From NCBI GenBank assembly GCA_011525915.1, contig WYBM01000021.1, positions 62,001 through 126,000 of the forward strand: a DNA stretch of 64,000 nucleotides, read 5' to 3'. Below the pieces are notes generated by a model that was not told the DNA's origin, made no database searches, and saw only the letters and a list, made by a program, of their open reading frames with translations. Each line of letters opens with the position of its first letter. Positions within the stretch are counted from its first letter, which is position 1. Both the position numbers and the translations under genes were made by a program. Below are positions 46,283-55,397 of the stretch, piece after piece. The stretch is from Ardenticatenaceae bacterium. Lineage in GTDB: Bacteria; Chloroflexota; Anaerolineae; Promineifilales; Promineifilaceae.

Positions 46283-46841
46283 GTGCATTTTTGGGCGGGG
46301 CTTCTGGGGCAAACGCCCGGTATAAATCTTGAAGACCCCGGCAAAGGTGTGCGGCCACTGTCTTCTCGTTTAACTTCAAGATAGCCGCAATTTCTTGATT
46401 TCGCAGGTGCCCAAAAAACTTAAGCGTAATGACTTCTTGCTGCCGGGGCGGTAATTGTTGGATCAGTGTGCGGGCCTGTTGGAAGGTTTCTTGGTGCAAC
46501 ACGGCCTCCTCTAAAGAGGGGGATGTTATGTCTTCCCCGATGAAGGGGGTTGTCATTTTGGTTTCAACGGCCTGCCGCCGGTAAAAGTCCATAACCTGGT
46601 TGTAAGCGATCTGGAAAAGCCAGCCTGAAAAAGCGTGTTCGTGACGCCACTCAAATTGGTGGATGTCACGCACAACTTTTAAGAAGATCTCGGCGACAAT
46701 GTCTTCTACATCTTGGGGAGTGTGGATGCGATAGCTGACATAAGCCAACACTTTGGGAAAGTAATGTTCATACAGGTGCATGAATGCTTGTGGGTTGTAT
46801 GGGGCTGCTTGCACCCATTTTTGCTCATCTTCTTTGTGCAT
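46263..46841 (-). CDS. ECF-type RNA polymerase sigma factor
   Basis: 192 residues: sigma region 2 (FMHLYEHYFPKVLAYVSYRI, DVEDIVAEIFLKVV, FSGWLFQIAYNQVMDFYRR) and region 4 (LPPRQQEVITLKFFGHLRNQ, EIAAILKLNEKTVAAHLCRG). It directs RNA polymerase to a small regulon. Cotranscribed with the membrane protein at 45290, its likely anti-sigma factor. I could not identify a self-promoter. Confidence 0.92.
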   Translation of the reverse strand: MHKEDEQKWVQAAPYNPQAFMHLYEHYFPKVLAYVSYRIHTPQDVEDIVAEIFLKVVRDIHQFEWRHEHAFSGWLFQIAYNQVMDFYRRQAVETKMTTPFIGEDITSPSLEEAVLHQETFQQARTLIQQLPPRQQEVITLKFFGHLRNQEIAAILKLNEKTVAAHLCRGLQDLYRAFAPEAPPKNAHEKHVP

Positions 46842-47061
46842 CTGGTGTCATCTGCCAAGAATCTAAAGATGTTTTGCTTTTCTTTTACTAATAACGGATG
46901 ACGGCCGAAAATACTGCGTTACTTTGTGGGGAAAGGGTAATGTTGAGGATTGGTCATGGTGGCGCACGCAACAAAGCGGAGCTTCAGAACATCAAGCCCC
47001 CTGATTTAACGGCATCAGGCTAAAGGTTATGCTTATGCTATCAAGGCAGCAGTGGGGCGGC

Positions 47062-47907
47062 TCAAGAAGCGGCGTTAGCCCCTAGCAGCACGGCCACAAA
47101 CCAGACCAGGAAATCATACTTCATCAGCAGACTAAGGCGCTGCAGCTGTGGGCCGGTACGGTAGTGGGTGACCTTGGTGACTACATACAGCAGCACCGGG
47201 TAGACGCCCACGGCCACAATGACGGCGTAAATGGGCCGGTAGACATCCTGAAAGTAAGGCAGCATCATCACCACAACAGTCACTGCCCCCAACAGGTAGA
47301 AGATGATGCGCGCCGGCCGCTGCCCCCAGGCAGTGGAAATAGTGCGGCAGTGATGGCGCAAATCCCCCTCGTAATCTGCCAGCGTCTTTAAAATCTCCCG
47401 CCCCATGATGGCTGTGAAAATGACCGCTGCCAGCCACAACGACGGCCGTACGTTCCCCGCTGCTACCCCACCAAACACCGCACTCATGGCTGAAATGGTA
47501 GCTATGGTGAAGTTGCCAAACAGGACTGTACTTTTAAACTTCCAGGAGTACAGGTACAACATTATTGTGGAGACAAAGGCGATAGTAAATGCTGCGCGGC
47601 TGATGAAGACGGCAATAAACAGCGAGGCCACGGTGAAGACCAAAGAAAACACCCAGGCGGCTCGAGGGCTAACAATGCCAGCGGGTAACGGCCGTTGCGG
47701 CTGGTTTATGCGGTCGATATCAATATCCAGATAATCATTCCAGGCGTTGGCGGCCATAGAAATGAGAAAGGTAGCCAACACCGCCAGGCTAACCGGCCCC
47801 CAATCGCCTGTACCGGCTACATAACCACCTAACAACACTGCCAGTGCACCCGTGAGACTAGTTAACGGTCGTCCCAGTTTATACAATCCCTTTAACTTGC
47901 TTGCCAT
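47062..47907 (-). CDS. UbiA-family prenyltransferase
   Basis: 281 residues, about nine TM helices. The two Asp motifs are present: NDYLDIDIDRINQPQRP (from Asn57) and DYEGDLRHHCRTI (about 178-190). The pattern is close to digeranylgeranylglyceryl-phosphate synthase-like and other UbiA enzymes. It transfers a prenyl chain to an aromatic or glycerol acceptor; menaquinone or lipid synthesis is possible and the substrate is unknown. It is divergent from the TrmH-family gene at 47988. Confidence 0.85.
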   Translation of the reverse strand: MASKLKGLYKLGRPLTSLTGALAVLLGGYVAGTGDWGPVSLAVLATFLISMAANAWNDYLDIDIDRINQPQRPLPAGIVSPRAAWVFSLVFTVASLFIAVFISRAAFTIAFVSTIMLYLYSWKFKSTVLFGNFTIATISAMSAVFGGVAAGNVRPSLWLAAVIFTAIMGREILKTLADYEGDLRHHCRTISTAWGQRPARIIFYLLGAVTVVVMMLPYFQDVYRPIYAVIVAVGVYPVLLYVVTKVTHYRTGPQLQRLSLLMKYDFLVWFVAVLLGANAAS

Positions 47908-47987
47908 AATCTCTCCTTCTGTTCTCTTTGCGTAAAGCTTTTCACATTGCTTAACCCCTATACACTAAAAACGATACAATACTCACC

Positions 47988-48764
47988 ATGATCACCAGCC
48001 TATCTAATGATAAGGTAAAGTATGTGCGCCGCTTGCAAACAGACCGGCGCTTTCGTGCCCAGGAGCAGGCATTTGTGGTAGAAGGGGTCCGGTGGATGGT
48101 TGAATTGATTCGCCACCAGATTTCACCGCACACGCTCTTTTTTACGGCCGATTGGCAGGCCGCTCAAGGCGATATTTTACAGCAGCTTGGTGAATTGACC
48201 CATCTGCCAGGTCTGTTGGTGAACGATGCCGTGATGGCCGCTATGAGTGACACCGCCACGCCGCCAGGGGTGCTGGCCGTTGTGCCCACGCCACATATCC
48301 CCTTACCGGCACGGCCGTCGTTTGTGCTCATCCTTGACGGCATTAATACCCCCGGCAACCTGGGCACCATGCTGCGTACCGCGGCCGCGGCTGGCGTGGC
48401 AGGTGTGCTGTTGGGGCCGGGTAGTGTGGATGTTACCAACCCTAAAGTGGTGCGGGGCAGCATGGGCGCCCTGCTGCGGCTGCCCATTCATGCCATGAAT
48501 TGGGCCCAAATAACGGCCGTTGTCCGGGAGATGGCGGTATGGGTGGCTACGGTGGATGGACAGATGCCGTATACGGCCGTAAATTGGCGGCCGCCTACGG
48601 CGCTCATCATTGGGGGTGAAGCCAGCGGTGCCGGTGCTGCCGGGCGCCAGTTAGCCACAGGCAGTGTCACCATTCCTATGCACGCCGCTACCGAATCCTT
48701 GAACGCGGCCATCGCTGCCGGGGTGATTTTGTTTGAAGCCAGGCGGCAGCGGGAGGCAGGATGA
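47988..48764 (+). CDS. TrmH-family rRNA 2'-O-methyltransferase-like protein
   Basis: 258 residues. N-terminal substrate-binding domain (ITSLSNDKVKYVRRLQTDRR, AFVVEGVRWM) and SPOUT motifs LDGINTPGNLGTMLRTAAAA, LIIGGEASGAG and IPMHAATESLNAAIAAGVIL. This two-domain layout is that of RlmB/TsnR-like enzymes acting on 23S rRNA. It is convergent with the gene at 48775, ten bases away. Confidence 0.88.
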   Translation: MITSLSNDKVKYVRRLQTDRRFRAQEQAFVVEGVRWMVELIRHQISPHTLFFTADWQAAQGDILQQLGELTHLPGLLVNDAVMAAMSDTATPPGVLAVVPTPHIPLPARPSFVLILDGINTPGNLGTMLRTAAAAGVAGVLLGPGSVDVTNPKVVRGSMGALLRLPIHAMNWAQITAVVREMAVWVATVDGQMPYTAVNWRPPTALIIGGEASGAGAAGRQLATGSVTIPMHAATESLNAAIAAGVILFEARRQREAG

Positions 48765-48774
48765 TCGTGTGTTG

Positions 48775-49368
48775 CTATGAGCGCCTGGCAGGGTTTTGGC
48801 GCAAGAGTTGAATGCGAAAGTCAAACGTGCCGGTTTTTGTTTCGGACTCTTCTAGGGCAGCTTCTTCTAGCGCATCTTCAGCAATGATTTCTACTGCTGT
48901 GGCTTCTGCGGCCACAACCACGGCAGCCGACGTATCGGCTGGTTCCTGGGGGGCAGCTGTCTCCAGATTTTGTCCTGCTGGCGCTGTTTCCGGCAGCCCG
49001 ACTGTTTCCGCTTCCTCCTCTGTTGTTGGTGAGCAGGTGAATATCCGGTGGCATTCCTGGCAGCAGCTCTCGTAGTGAAAAAAATCGGCATCTACCATGG
49101 CCCCATAAGATTTGTGCACTAGTTCACGCATCGTCTGGTTCCAGATCAGGGTTAACCAGCCATCCTCAGCGCCGTTGACGGCCGTCTCTACCCCTTTTTC
49201 GCCGGCAATAACCCGGTATCCAGCCCAAAAATAGCTGCACCGGCCGCAAGCGGCAAAATCTGTCATTACTTTTATCACGGCGGGCAGTTCCGCCTGGCTC
49301 TGCCCTGCTCTGCGTTTGGCTCGTTTTGATGGCAATGCTGCCGTTGTGGGTTCATTTCTATTGGACAT
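48775..49368 (-). CDS. Zinc-binding-like protein with acidic low-complexity tail, function unknown
   Basis: 197 residues. A central block carries CGRCSYFWAGY and, further on, SCCQECHRIFTCSP, six Cys in all, suggesting a metal site. The C-terminal half is rich in Ala and Glu (AAVVVAAEATAVEIIAEDAL). The ATG at 49368 is preferred over an upstream in-frame start at 49530 that would overlap the DUF711 gene. I do not recognise the family. Confidence 0.6.
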   Translation of the reverse strand: MSNRNEPTTAALPSKRAKRRAGQSQAELPAVIKVMTDFAACGRCSYFWAGYRVIAGEKGVETAVNGAEDGWLTLIWNQTMRELVHKSYGAMVDADFFHYESCCQECHRIFTCSPTTEEEAETVGLPETAPAGQNLETAAPQEPADTSAAVVVAAEATAVEIIAEDALEEAALEESETKTGTFDFRIQLLRQNPARRS

Positions 49369-49425
49369 AATCAAGGATTCTAGCCACCGCCGTAGGTTTC
49401 TGTCAAATTCAGCTACAATAAGGGC

Positions 49426-50637
49426 ATGGAAATACGTTCGGTCACCCTCTTTTGTGAAGCCTCTACTAACCTGATGGCTTATGCTCCCTTTTTGCAGACA
49501 GCCCGCACCGCGTTTGCTTACCCCGTGCAAACCTTACGCCTGGCAGCGCCCCCCTTCCCTGATTGGTGGGCCGACACACCCAATGATGTCATTCAGGCGC
49601 AGCAGTTGGCAGCCCGGTGGCAGGCTGCCGGAGGTGACTACACCTGTCTGGGGCCAGTACAGCTGCGGCATGAGCCTGGCTGGCTGCAAAGGCTGCCGGC
49701 GATCTTATCGGCTACCAACGTACTTTTTGCCAGTGTGGAGATTGCCAACCAGGATGGCCATATTGACCTGGCACGCTGCCGGCACGCTGCTCATCTCATC
49801 CGGCAGGTCAGCCAGATTCAGGGCAATGGTTTTGGTAACCTATACCTGACGGCCGTGGCCAACTGCCCGCCTGGGTTCCCCTTCTTCCCAGTGGCTTACC
49901 ATCAGGGTGGCCCGCCCCACTTCGCTCTGGCAGTAGAAGCCGCGGACCTGGCTCTGCAAGCCATTCAGGCGGCTCAAAGTTTAGAAGCCGCCAGGGCCAA
50001 TCTGATCCAGGCAATTGAAGCGGCGGCTGCTCACCTCACCACCACCGCTGAACACCTGGCCGCCCAATGGGGCATTCGCTTCAGTGGCATCGATTTTTCG
50101 CTAGCCCCTTTTCCTACAGCCGCCAAGAGCCTGGGTGGGGCCCTGGAAGCCTTGGGCGTGCCCCATGTGGGGGCGGCTGGCAGCCTCTTTGCCGCCGGAT
50201 TTATTACCGAAGCACTCGACCGGGCGCACTTCCCTCGCTGTGGTTTTTGCGGACTGATGCTGCCGGTGCTGGAGGATTCTGTTTTAGCCAGGCGGGCAGC
50301 CGAAGGTCAATTGACACCAGCAGATCTGCTCAGCTATAGTGCCGTATGTGGCATTGGGCTGGATACCATTCCCTTACCCGGAGATGTTACCGCCGAACAA
50401 CTGACGGCCGTGCTTCTAGACGTAGCGATGTTAGCTGCCCGCCTGAATAAACCACTTACCGCCCGGCTTATGCCCCTGCCTGGCTTGCAGGCCGGTGACC
50501 TGGTGGCCTTTGACTTTCCCTACTTTGCTAACAGCCGCGTCATGCCCCTTGTCGGCGATGGTGTGACCGGCCTGATACAAGAGGCAGCCCAGCTCCCTGT
50601 TAACCCTATCAGGCGCACTTCTGACTGTTTAGCATGA
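49426..50637 (+). CDS. DUF711 (UPF0210) family protein
   Basis: 403 residues. IRSVTLFCEA at the start, GIDFSLAPFPTAAKSLGGALEALGV split as GIDFSLAPFP and SLGGALEALGV, and LLSYSAVCGIGLDTIPLPGD are typical of DUF711, a glycyl-radical-like fold of unknown reaction. No glycyl radical motif is visible. No clear ribosome site. It is followed by a membrane hybrid kinase. Confidence 0.8.
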   Translation: MEIRSVTLFCEASTNLMAYAPFLQTARTAFAYPVQTLRLAAPPFPDWWADTPNDVIQAQQLAARWQAAGGDYTCLGPVQLRHEPGWLQRLPAILSATNVLFASVEIANQDGHIDLARCRHAAHLIRQVSQIQGNGFGNLYLTAVANCPPGFPFFPVAYHQGGPPHFALAVEAADLALQAIQAAQSLEAARANLIQAIEAAAAHLTTTAEHLAAQWGIRFSGIDFSLAPFPTAAKSLGGALEALGVPHVGAAGSLFAAGFITEALDRAHFPRCGFCGLMLPVLEDSVLARRAAEGQLTPADLLSYSAVCGIGLDTIPLPGDVTAEQLTAVLLDVAMLAARLNKPLTARLMPLPGLQAGDLVAFDFPYFANSRVMPLVGDGVTGLIQEAAQLPVNPIRRTSDCLA

Positions 50638-50772
50638 ACCCGCGTGGCATAGTTGACCAGTGACAATCAGCTGCCCTGGTTGCGAAGGGTTAGCTTGGTT
50701 GTTAGACTACACTTTAATGACATTTCGGGCATAAACAGATGCTATAGAATTTGTCACCAGGCGAAAACAGAC

Positions 50773-52962
50773 ATGGCATGGTTATTACCGGCGACCATTG
50801 GTACCCTTTGTGGTACTCTGGTATTGCTTCTAGTTTATAGTTACCTTTATTACGAGTACCATGAACGTTACCTGGCAATTTGGGCTGTGGGTTGGGGGGT
50901 ATCTGTCTTACGTTTTGGTCTACAACTGGCCGGTTTAGTCAGCCAAATCCCACTCTTCTTCAGCATTGGCGAACAGGTGACGGCGCTTCTCAGCGGCTTT
51001 TTGCTGCTGTGGGGCATTTATGCCTTCCTGGGTAAGCCCATGCCTGGATGGTGGGTTGTTGGTCTCGGCGCGGGCATCCTGTGGATTGTCGTGGGCAGCA
51101 TTGGCGCTTTTCCGTTTCTGCTGCTGACAATCCCTACCTTCACTTTTTTGGGGCTGATTACGATTCTGACCGGCTTGCTGCTGCTGCAGCAGCAAGAAGT
51201 AACGGGGTTCCCTCCCCATCTGGCCGGCGGAGCCTTCGTTTTGTGGGGGCTGCACCGGCTCAATTTCCCCTTTCTGCGGCCCGTGCTCTGGTTTGCCCCC
51301 TGGGGGTTTCTACTGGCGGCCGTACTCCAGATAACGGCTGCGTTAGGTATTATTCTCACCTATTTCCAACGGAATCGCCAGGAGCTCCATCGCAGCGAAG
51401 GGCATCTGCGCCTGCTGGTGGAACAAATGCCCGTTATGGTAAATGCATTTGATGCCGACTGGCGAATCATTTTTTGGAACCAGGAATGTGAACGCGTAAC
51501 CGGGTACAGCGCTGCAGAGGTCACCAAAGATCCCCAGGCGATGACTTTGATGTACCCTGATGACGCTTACCGGCAGATGATGATGGCTCGTTGGCAGGCC
51601 CTGGGTAACAATTACCGCGGCTGGGAATGGGACCTGACATGTAAAGACGGCCGTGTTCGTACCATTGCCTGGTCCAATATCTCTGGCCAGTTCCCCATTC
51701 CCGGCTGGGCTTTTTGGGGCATTGGCGTTGACGTGACAGAGCGCAAACAGGCCGAGGCGGTGCTGCGCCGGACGCAAAAAATGGAAAGCCTGGGTGTGCT
51801 GGCCGGAGGCATCGCGCATGACTTTAATAACCTTCTGACTGTGATCATGGCCCAAACGTCGCTGGCTTCACGCAAGCTGGAGCCCCACCACCCGGCACGT
51901 GAAAACCTGGGGCATGCCCTGGCCGCCTCTGAACGGGCGGCTGACCTGACCCGGCACATGCTGGCCTTCTCTGGCAAGGGCCATTTTGAGACACGGCCGT
52001 TAAACCTTAATGATCTGGTACAGGCCAATTTACCCTTGATACGGGCGGGTTTGTCCAAGCAAATTGAGCTTCAAGCAGACCTGACCGCAGCGCTCCCTTT
52101 ACTGGAAGGGGATGTGGGCCAGTTACAACAAGTGGTGATGAACCTGATTTTGAACGGGGCCCAGGCCATTGGAGACCGGCCTGGTATGGTGCGGGTTAGC
52201 ACCAATAGTCGTGATGTGCCAGCCAATGGTGAGGAAGAACGAGATTATCTGGGCACCCTCCTGGCGCCTGGTCGCTATGTCAGCCTTACCGTCACCGACA
52301 ACGGCCAGGGGATAGACGAAGCGACCATGAGCCGCATCTTTGAACCTTTTTTTTCTACCAAAGAGTCCGGATATGGCCTGGGGTTGGCCGCCGTCTTGGG
52401 CATTGTACAAGAACATAAGGGCGGTATCTTTATTCGCAGTAAAGTTGGGGAAGGTACAACATTCTGTATTTTGCTGCCCACAGTTTCTGACATACAGTCT
52501 ATGCCAGAGCCCGACACAACGCTGCCCGCATCAACGCCCGTTGACGGTTTGGTGCTGGTGATTGATGATGAAGAGTCGATTCGCCGGGTTATCAGCGATA
52601 TACTGGCCGCCGATGGCATTGACAGCCTGGCCGCGTCTACAGGTGAGGAAGCTCTGGTTTTGTTCCAGGCCCACCAGGAGGAGATTTTGTTGGTGATGCT
52701 GGACCTTTCTATGCCGGGCATGGGCGGCGTGGAAACGTTTGTAGCTTTGCGGCGAATTAACGCGGATATACCTATCTTGCTCTCTTCTGGTTACAGCCAA
52801 ACCGAGGTGAACCGGCAGTGGCTAGAAACCCCACCGGTCGGGTTTATTCCCAAACCTTACCAGGTACAAACATTACTCACGGTTGTCAGACAGCAACTGT
52901 CTGCACGCCCCGGCCATGACCGGCCGGAGGATGTGTCCTTCGGTGAAGATGATGATGAATGA
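50773..52962 (+). CDS. Membrane hybrid histidine kinase: 7TM-PAS-HisKA-HATPase-REC
   Basis: 729 residues. About seven TM helices in the first 210 residues, PAS domain about 225-345 (VNAFDADWRIIFWNQECERV), phospho-acceptor His in GGIAHDFNNLLTVIM, ATPase (VTDNGQGIDEATM, GYGLGLAAVLGIV) and a receiver with Asp in MLDLSMPGMGG. The kinase core is of the same type as at 38099. The stop overlaps the murE start region (ATGATGATGAATGA). The ATG at 50773 lies before the first helix; an in-frame start at 50653 is less likely. Confidence 0.88.
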   Translation: MAWLLPATIGTLCGTLVLLLVYSYLYYEYHERYLAIWAVGWGVSVLRFGLQLAGLVSQIPLFFSIGEQVTALLSGFLLLWGIYAFLGKPMPGWWVVGLGAGILWIVVGSIGAFPFLLLTIPTFTFLGLITILTGLLLLQQQEVTGFPPHLAGGAFVLWGLHRLNFPFLRPVLWFAPWGFLLAAVLQITAALGIILTYFQRNRQELHRSEGHLRLLVEQMPVMVNAFDADWRIIFWNQECERVTGYSAAEVTKDPQAMTLMYPDDAYRQMMMARWQALGNNYRGWEWDLTCKDGRVRTIAWSNISGQFPIPGWAFWGIGVDVTERKQAEAVLRRTQKMESLGVLAGGIAHDFNNLLTVIMAQTSLASRKLEPHHPARENLGHALAASERAADLTRHMLAFSGKGHFETRPLNLNDLVQANLPLIRAGLSKQIELQADLTAALPLLEGDVGQLQQVVMNLILNGAQAIGDRPGMVRVSTNSRDVPANGEEERDYLGTLLAPGRYVSLTVTDNGQGIDEATMSRIFEPFFSTKESGYGLGLAAVLGIVQEHKGGIFIRSKVGEGTTFCILLPTVSDIQSMPEPDTTLPASTPVDGLVLVIDDEESIRRVISDILAADGIDSLAASTGEEALVLFQAHQEEILLVMLDLSMPGMGGVETFVALRRINADIPILLSSGYSQTEVNRQWLETPPVGFIPKPYQVQTLLTVVRQQLSARPGHDRPEDVSFGEDDDE

Positions 52963-54601
52963 AAAACGAAGTTTAAAGAAATTGTTGGCGGATTGGGCCA
53001 CGGCCGTAGCCCATACGCATCACCGGCAGCCACCCGCCTATGATGGGCCAGATGTCACGTTGGCTAAACTCACTGAAAAAACGGACGAGGTTGAACCAGG
53101 CAGCGGCTTTGTGGCCCGTGTGCGCCCTACCGGCGACGGCCATCCGTACATTGGCAAGGCACTGGCCAACGGTGCCAGCCTGATACTGGCCCAGCGGTCG
53201 CCGGAAGAGGTAGGGGTGAGTGTGCCCGGTGACGTGGCCTGGCTGCAAGTGACCGATACGGCCGAAACGTTGGCCTGGCTCTCGGCCGCCTGGTATCGTT
53301 TTCCCAGCCGCGAACTGGTGATGATGGGTGTCACTGGTACCAATGGTAAGACAACAACGGTAAATTTGCTGTATGCCATCTTTAAAGCAGCGGGTTACAA
53401 AACGGGGATGCTCAGCACACTTAAAGCTGTGATTGGGGAGCGGGAAGAGCCGTTGGCGCTGCATGTGTCTACGCCAGAAGCGCCGGTGGTGCAGCGTTAC
53501 CTGCGGCAAATGGTGGACGCTGGTCTGACACACTGTGTATTAGAGACAACATCACATGGGCTGGCACAGCACCGGGTGACGGCCGTAGATTTTGATACGG
53601 CCGTGATTACCAACATCACCCATGAACATCTGGATTATCATGGCACATATGAAGAGTATTTCCAGGCCAAAGCCCGCCTCTTTGAAGGGGTAGCCGCCAG
53701 CCAACCTGATCCTTGCAAACCATACCCGGTGGTCAAAACGGTTGTTTTGAACAGGGATGATGCCTCTTACCATCGCCTGGCACAAATTCAAGCGCCGCTG
53801 CAGTTTACCTATAGCCTGGAAGACAAAACTGCAGGCATGCATTCGCTGAAGTATGTTACTGACCCGGGAGGCACGTATCTGGAAATTAAAGCTGCCGGCC
53901 AGTCGATGGCTGACCTGGTGCTGCCGGTGAAGTCCAAACTGCTGGGTCTGTTCAGCGTTTATAACATGCTGGCCGCTGCGGCGGCCGCATGTGCCATGGG
54001 CGTGGATCATAACGCCATTCAGGCCGGGCTGCAGGCGGTAGAGTTGCTCCACGGCCGTATGCACCAGATCAAACGTGGCCAATCCTTCATCGTTCACGTA
54101 GACTTCGCCCATACCCCCGATGGCCTGGACAAAGCCGTGACGGCAGCGCGAGGTATCTTGCACCTGACGGCGGGCGCGGGGCGGGTGATTGTGGTGTTTG
54201 GCAGTGCCGGGCTGCGTGACCCGGAAAAGCGGCGCATGATGGCCGAGATTGCCGCTGAAAAAGCTGACCTGAGCATACTCACGGCTGAAGACCCACGCAC
54301 TGAATCTCTCGATGACATTCTGGAGGTGATGGCTCAGGGCTGCCGCCGTCAAGGTGGCATTGAAGGCCAGACTTTCTGGCGTGTTCCGGATCGGGGCCAG
54401 GCTATTTACTTTGCCCTTACCCTGGCCGAAGAAAAAGATTTTGTTTTGGTTTGCGGCAAAGGGCATGAGCAGTCTATGTGTTTCGGCACTGTTGAATATC
54501 CTTGGGATGATGTGACGGCTACAGAAACAGCCCTGGATGCCTTCCTGGCCGGCGCCCCCATGCCAGATTTGGGGCTGCCTACCTTTCAGCCTGATAGGTG
54601 A
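52949..54601 (+). CDS. murE: UDP-MurNAc-tripeptide ligase MurE-like
   Basis: 550 residues. ATP loop GTNGKTT (130-136), SHGLAQHRV, TNITHEHLDYHGTYEEYF split as TNITHEHLDYHG and YEEYF, and HVDFAHTPDGL. The amino-acid-choosing motif, DNPR in diaminopimelate-adding MurE, reads EDPR at 447-450. Chloroflexus has ornithine instead of diaminopimelate, so a different third residue is plausible but not shown. ATGs at 52949, 52952 and 52955 all follow GGTGAAG. The gene overlaps the end of the kinase gene. Copy 2 of the 120-bp repeat follows. Confidence 0.88.
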   Translation: MMMNEKRSLKKLLADWATAVAHTHHRQPPAYDGPDVTLAKLTEKTDEVEPGSGFVARVRPTGDGHPYIGKALANGASLILAQRSPEEVGVSVPGDVAWLQVTDTAETLAWLSAAWYRFPSRELVMMGVTGTNGKTTTVNLLYAIFKAAGYKTGMLSTLKAVIGEREEPLALHVSTPEAPVVQRYLRQMVDAGLTHCVLETTSHGLAQHRVTAVDFDTAVITNITHEHLDYHGTYEEYFQAKARLFEGVAASQPDPCKPYPVVKTVVLNRDDASYHRLAQIQAPLQFTYSLEDKTAGMHSLKYVTDPGGTYLEIKAAGQSMADLVLPVKSKLLGLFSVYNMLAAAAAACAMGVDHNAIQAGLQAVELLHGRMHQIKRGQSFIVHVDFAHTPDGLDKAVTAARGILHLTAGAGRVIVVFGSAGLRDPEKRRMMAEIAAEKADLSILTAEDPRTESLDDILEVMAQGCRRQGGIEGQTFWRVPDRGQAIYFALTLAEEKDFVLVCGKGHEQSMCFGTVEYPWDDVTATETALDAFLAGAPMPDLGLPTFQPDR

Positions 54602-54632
54602 TTTGAACCCCTTGCCGATGCCGGGAAACACA

Positions 54633-54752
54633 GTTAGGTAATCGGCAACAATATTTCGAAATTAAGATCGCTTGAGGCGTTGCCGATTCCTCGAGGAAAC
54701 CGCGAGAAAACGCCTCTTTTTACATCCGAAAACTTTTCGCGGTTTACCTAAC
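54633..54752 (+). repeat. 120-bp two-hairpin repeat, copy 2
   Basis: Nine-base terminal inverted repeat GTTAGGTAA (54633-54641) / TTACCTAAC (54744-54752). Stem 1: AATCGGCAAC (54640-54649) with GTTGCCGATT (54679-54688), identical to copy 1. Stem 2: AAACCGCGA with TCGCGGTTT, where CGCGA/TCGCG replaces the CGCAC/GTGCG of copy 1: both sides changed and pairing is kept. Same length as copy 1, no gaps. It lies 31 bases after murE and 16 bases before the promoter of the DUF6391 gene. Confidence 0.85.
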
Positions 54753-54768
54753 AATTTCCGAAGGGCAA

Positions 54769-54797
54769 ATGACAAACGATCTGTAACCTGTTATAAC
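54769..54797 (+). promoter_or_regulatory. Sigma70-type promoter of the DUF6391 gene
   Basis: -35 ATGACA (54769-54774), 17-base spacer, -10 TATAAC (54792-54797); each box matches five of six consensus bases. The transcript would start near 54804, about 20 bases before the ATG at 54825. Confidence 0.6.
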
Positions 54798-54824
54798 ATG
54801 AGGTATCTCATTTGGGAGGCCCAT

Positions 54825-55391
54825 ATGCTGGCAACACTCATCAGCCGTTTGCGGCGAAATCATGGATTGGAACATGCAACGATTCATGTGCTTTCAGAAA
54901 AGCACAAACATTTTAGCGCCCAGGGGAATTCCACACCCCAGGGTTTTCACCTGAATATTTACGGAGATGTTTCTGAAGCCGATGTGCTGGATGCCGTGGA
55001 AGAAGCCTACCGGCGCATGAAAAAGGGGGAGCATCATCTAGCCGTGCACCCCAATTGCGGCACGGTGCTCCTGACTACGGCCGTACTCACCACGCTGGCC
55101 GCGCAGGCCGTGTTTGCGGTGGAACAGAAAAGACATCGCACTGTCATGAATCTGGCGGTGATAGCAAATGCACTGCCTGCGGCTGTATTGGCCGCCATTG
55201 CCGCCCTCATTGTCTCCCGGCCTATTGGCGTGCAGTTGCAGGCTCGTTACACTGTGGAGGGTGACCTGAAAGAGATGCAAATTGTCAGCATCCGTAAAGT
55301 GGCCCCTTCCCCGCTCACCCGTGTTTTCCAACTAATGCTTACCGGCGGCCAGCTTCAAGCTGCCTCTTACAAAATTGTAACGTCAGGATAG
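54825..55391 (+). CDS. DUF6391 family membrane protein
   Basis: 188 residues. RRNHGLEHATIHVLSEK at the start, AVHPNCGTVLLTTAVLTTLA and two hydrophobic segments mark the DUF6391 family of Chloroflexota and cyanobacteria; function unknown. The conserved His pair (GLEHATIH) and HPNCG could bind a metal, which is inference. The ATG is set by GGGAGG six bases upstream; a longer frame runs back into the 120-bp repeat and is not real. Confidence 0.8.
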   Translation: MLATLISRLRRNHGLEHATIHVLSEKHKHFSAQGNSTPQGFHLNIYGDVSEADVLDAVEEAYRRMKKGEHHLAVHPNCGTVLLTTAVLTTLAAQAVFAVEQKRHRTVMNLAVIANALPAAVLAAIAALIVSRPIGVQLQARYTVEGDLKEMQIVSIRKVAPSPLTRVFQLMLTGGQLQAASYKIVTSG

Positions 55392-55397
55392 TTACAG

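Noticed and set aside
47000..47019. CCTGAT/ATCAGG hairpin after the UbiA gene as a terminator
   Set aside because: Only six pairs and no T-run on either strand.
53552..54631. Long open frame opposite murE (about 359 codons)
   Set aside because: It mirrors murE codons, has no recognisable domain, and murE is clearly real. The same holds for long antisense frames at 57801-58829, 28635-29525 and 2551-3225.
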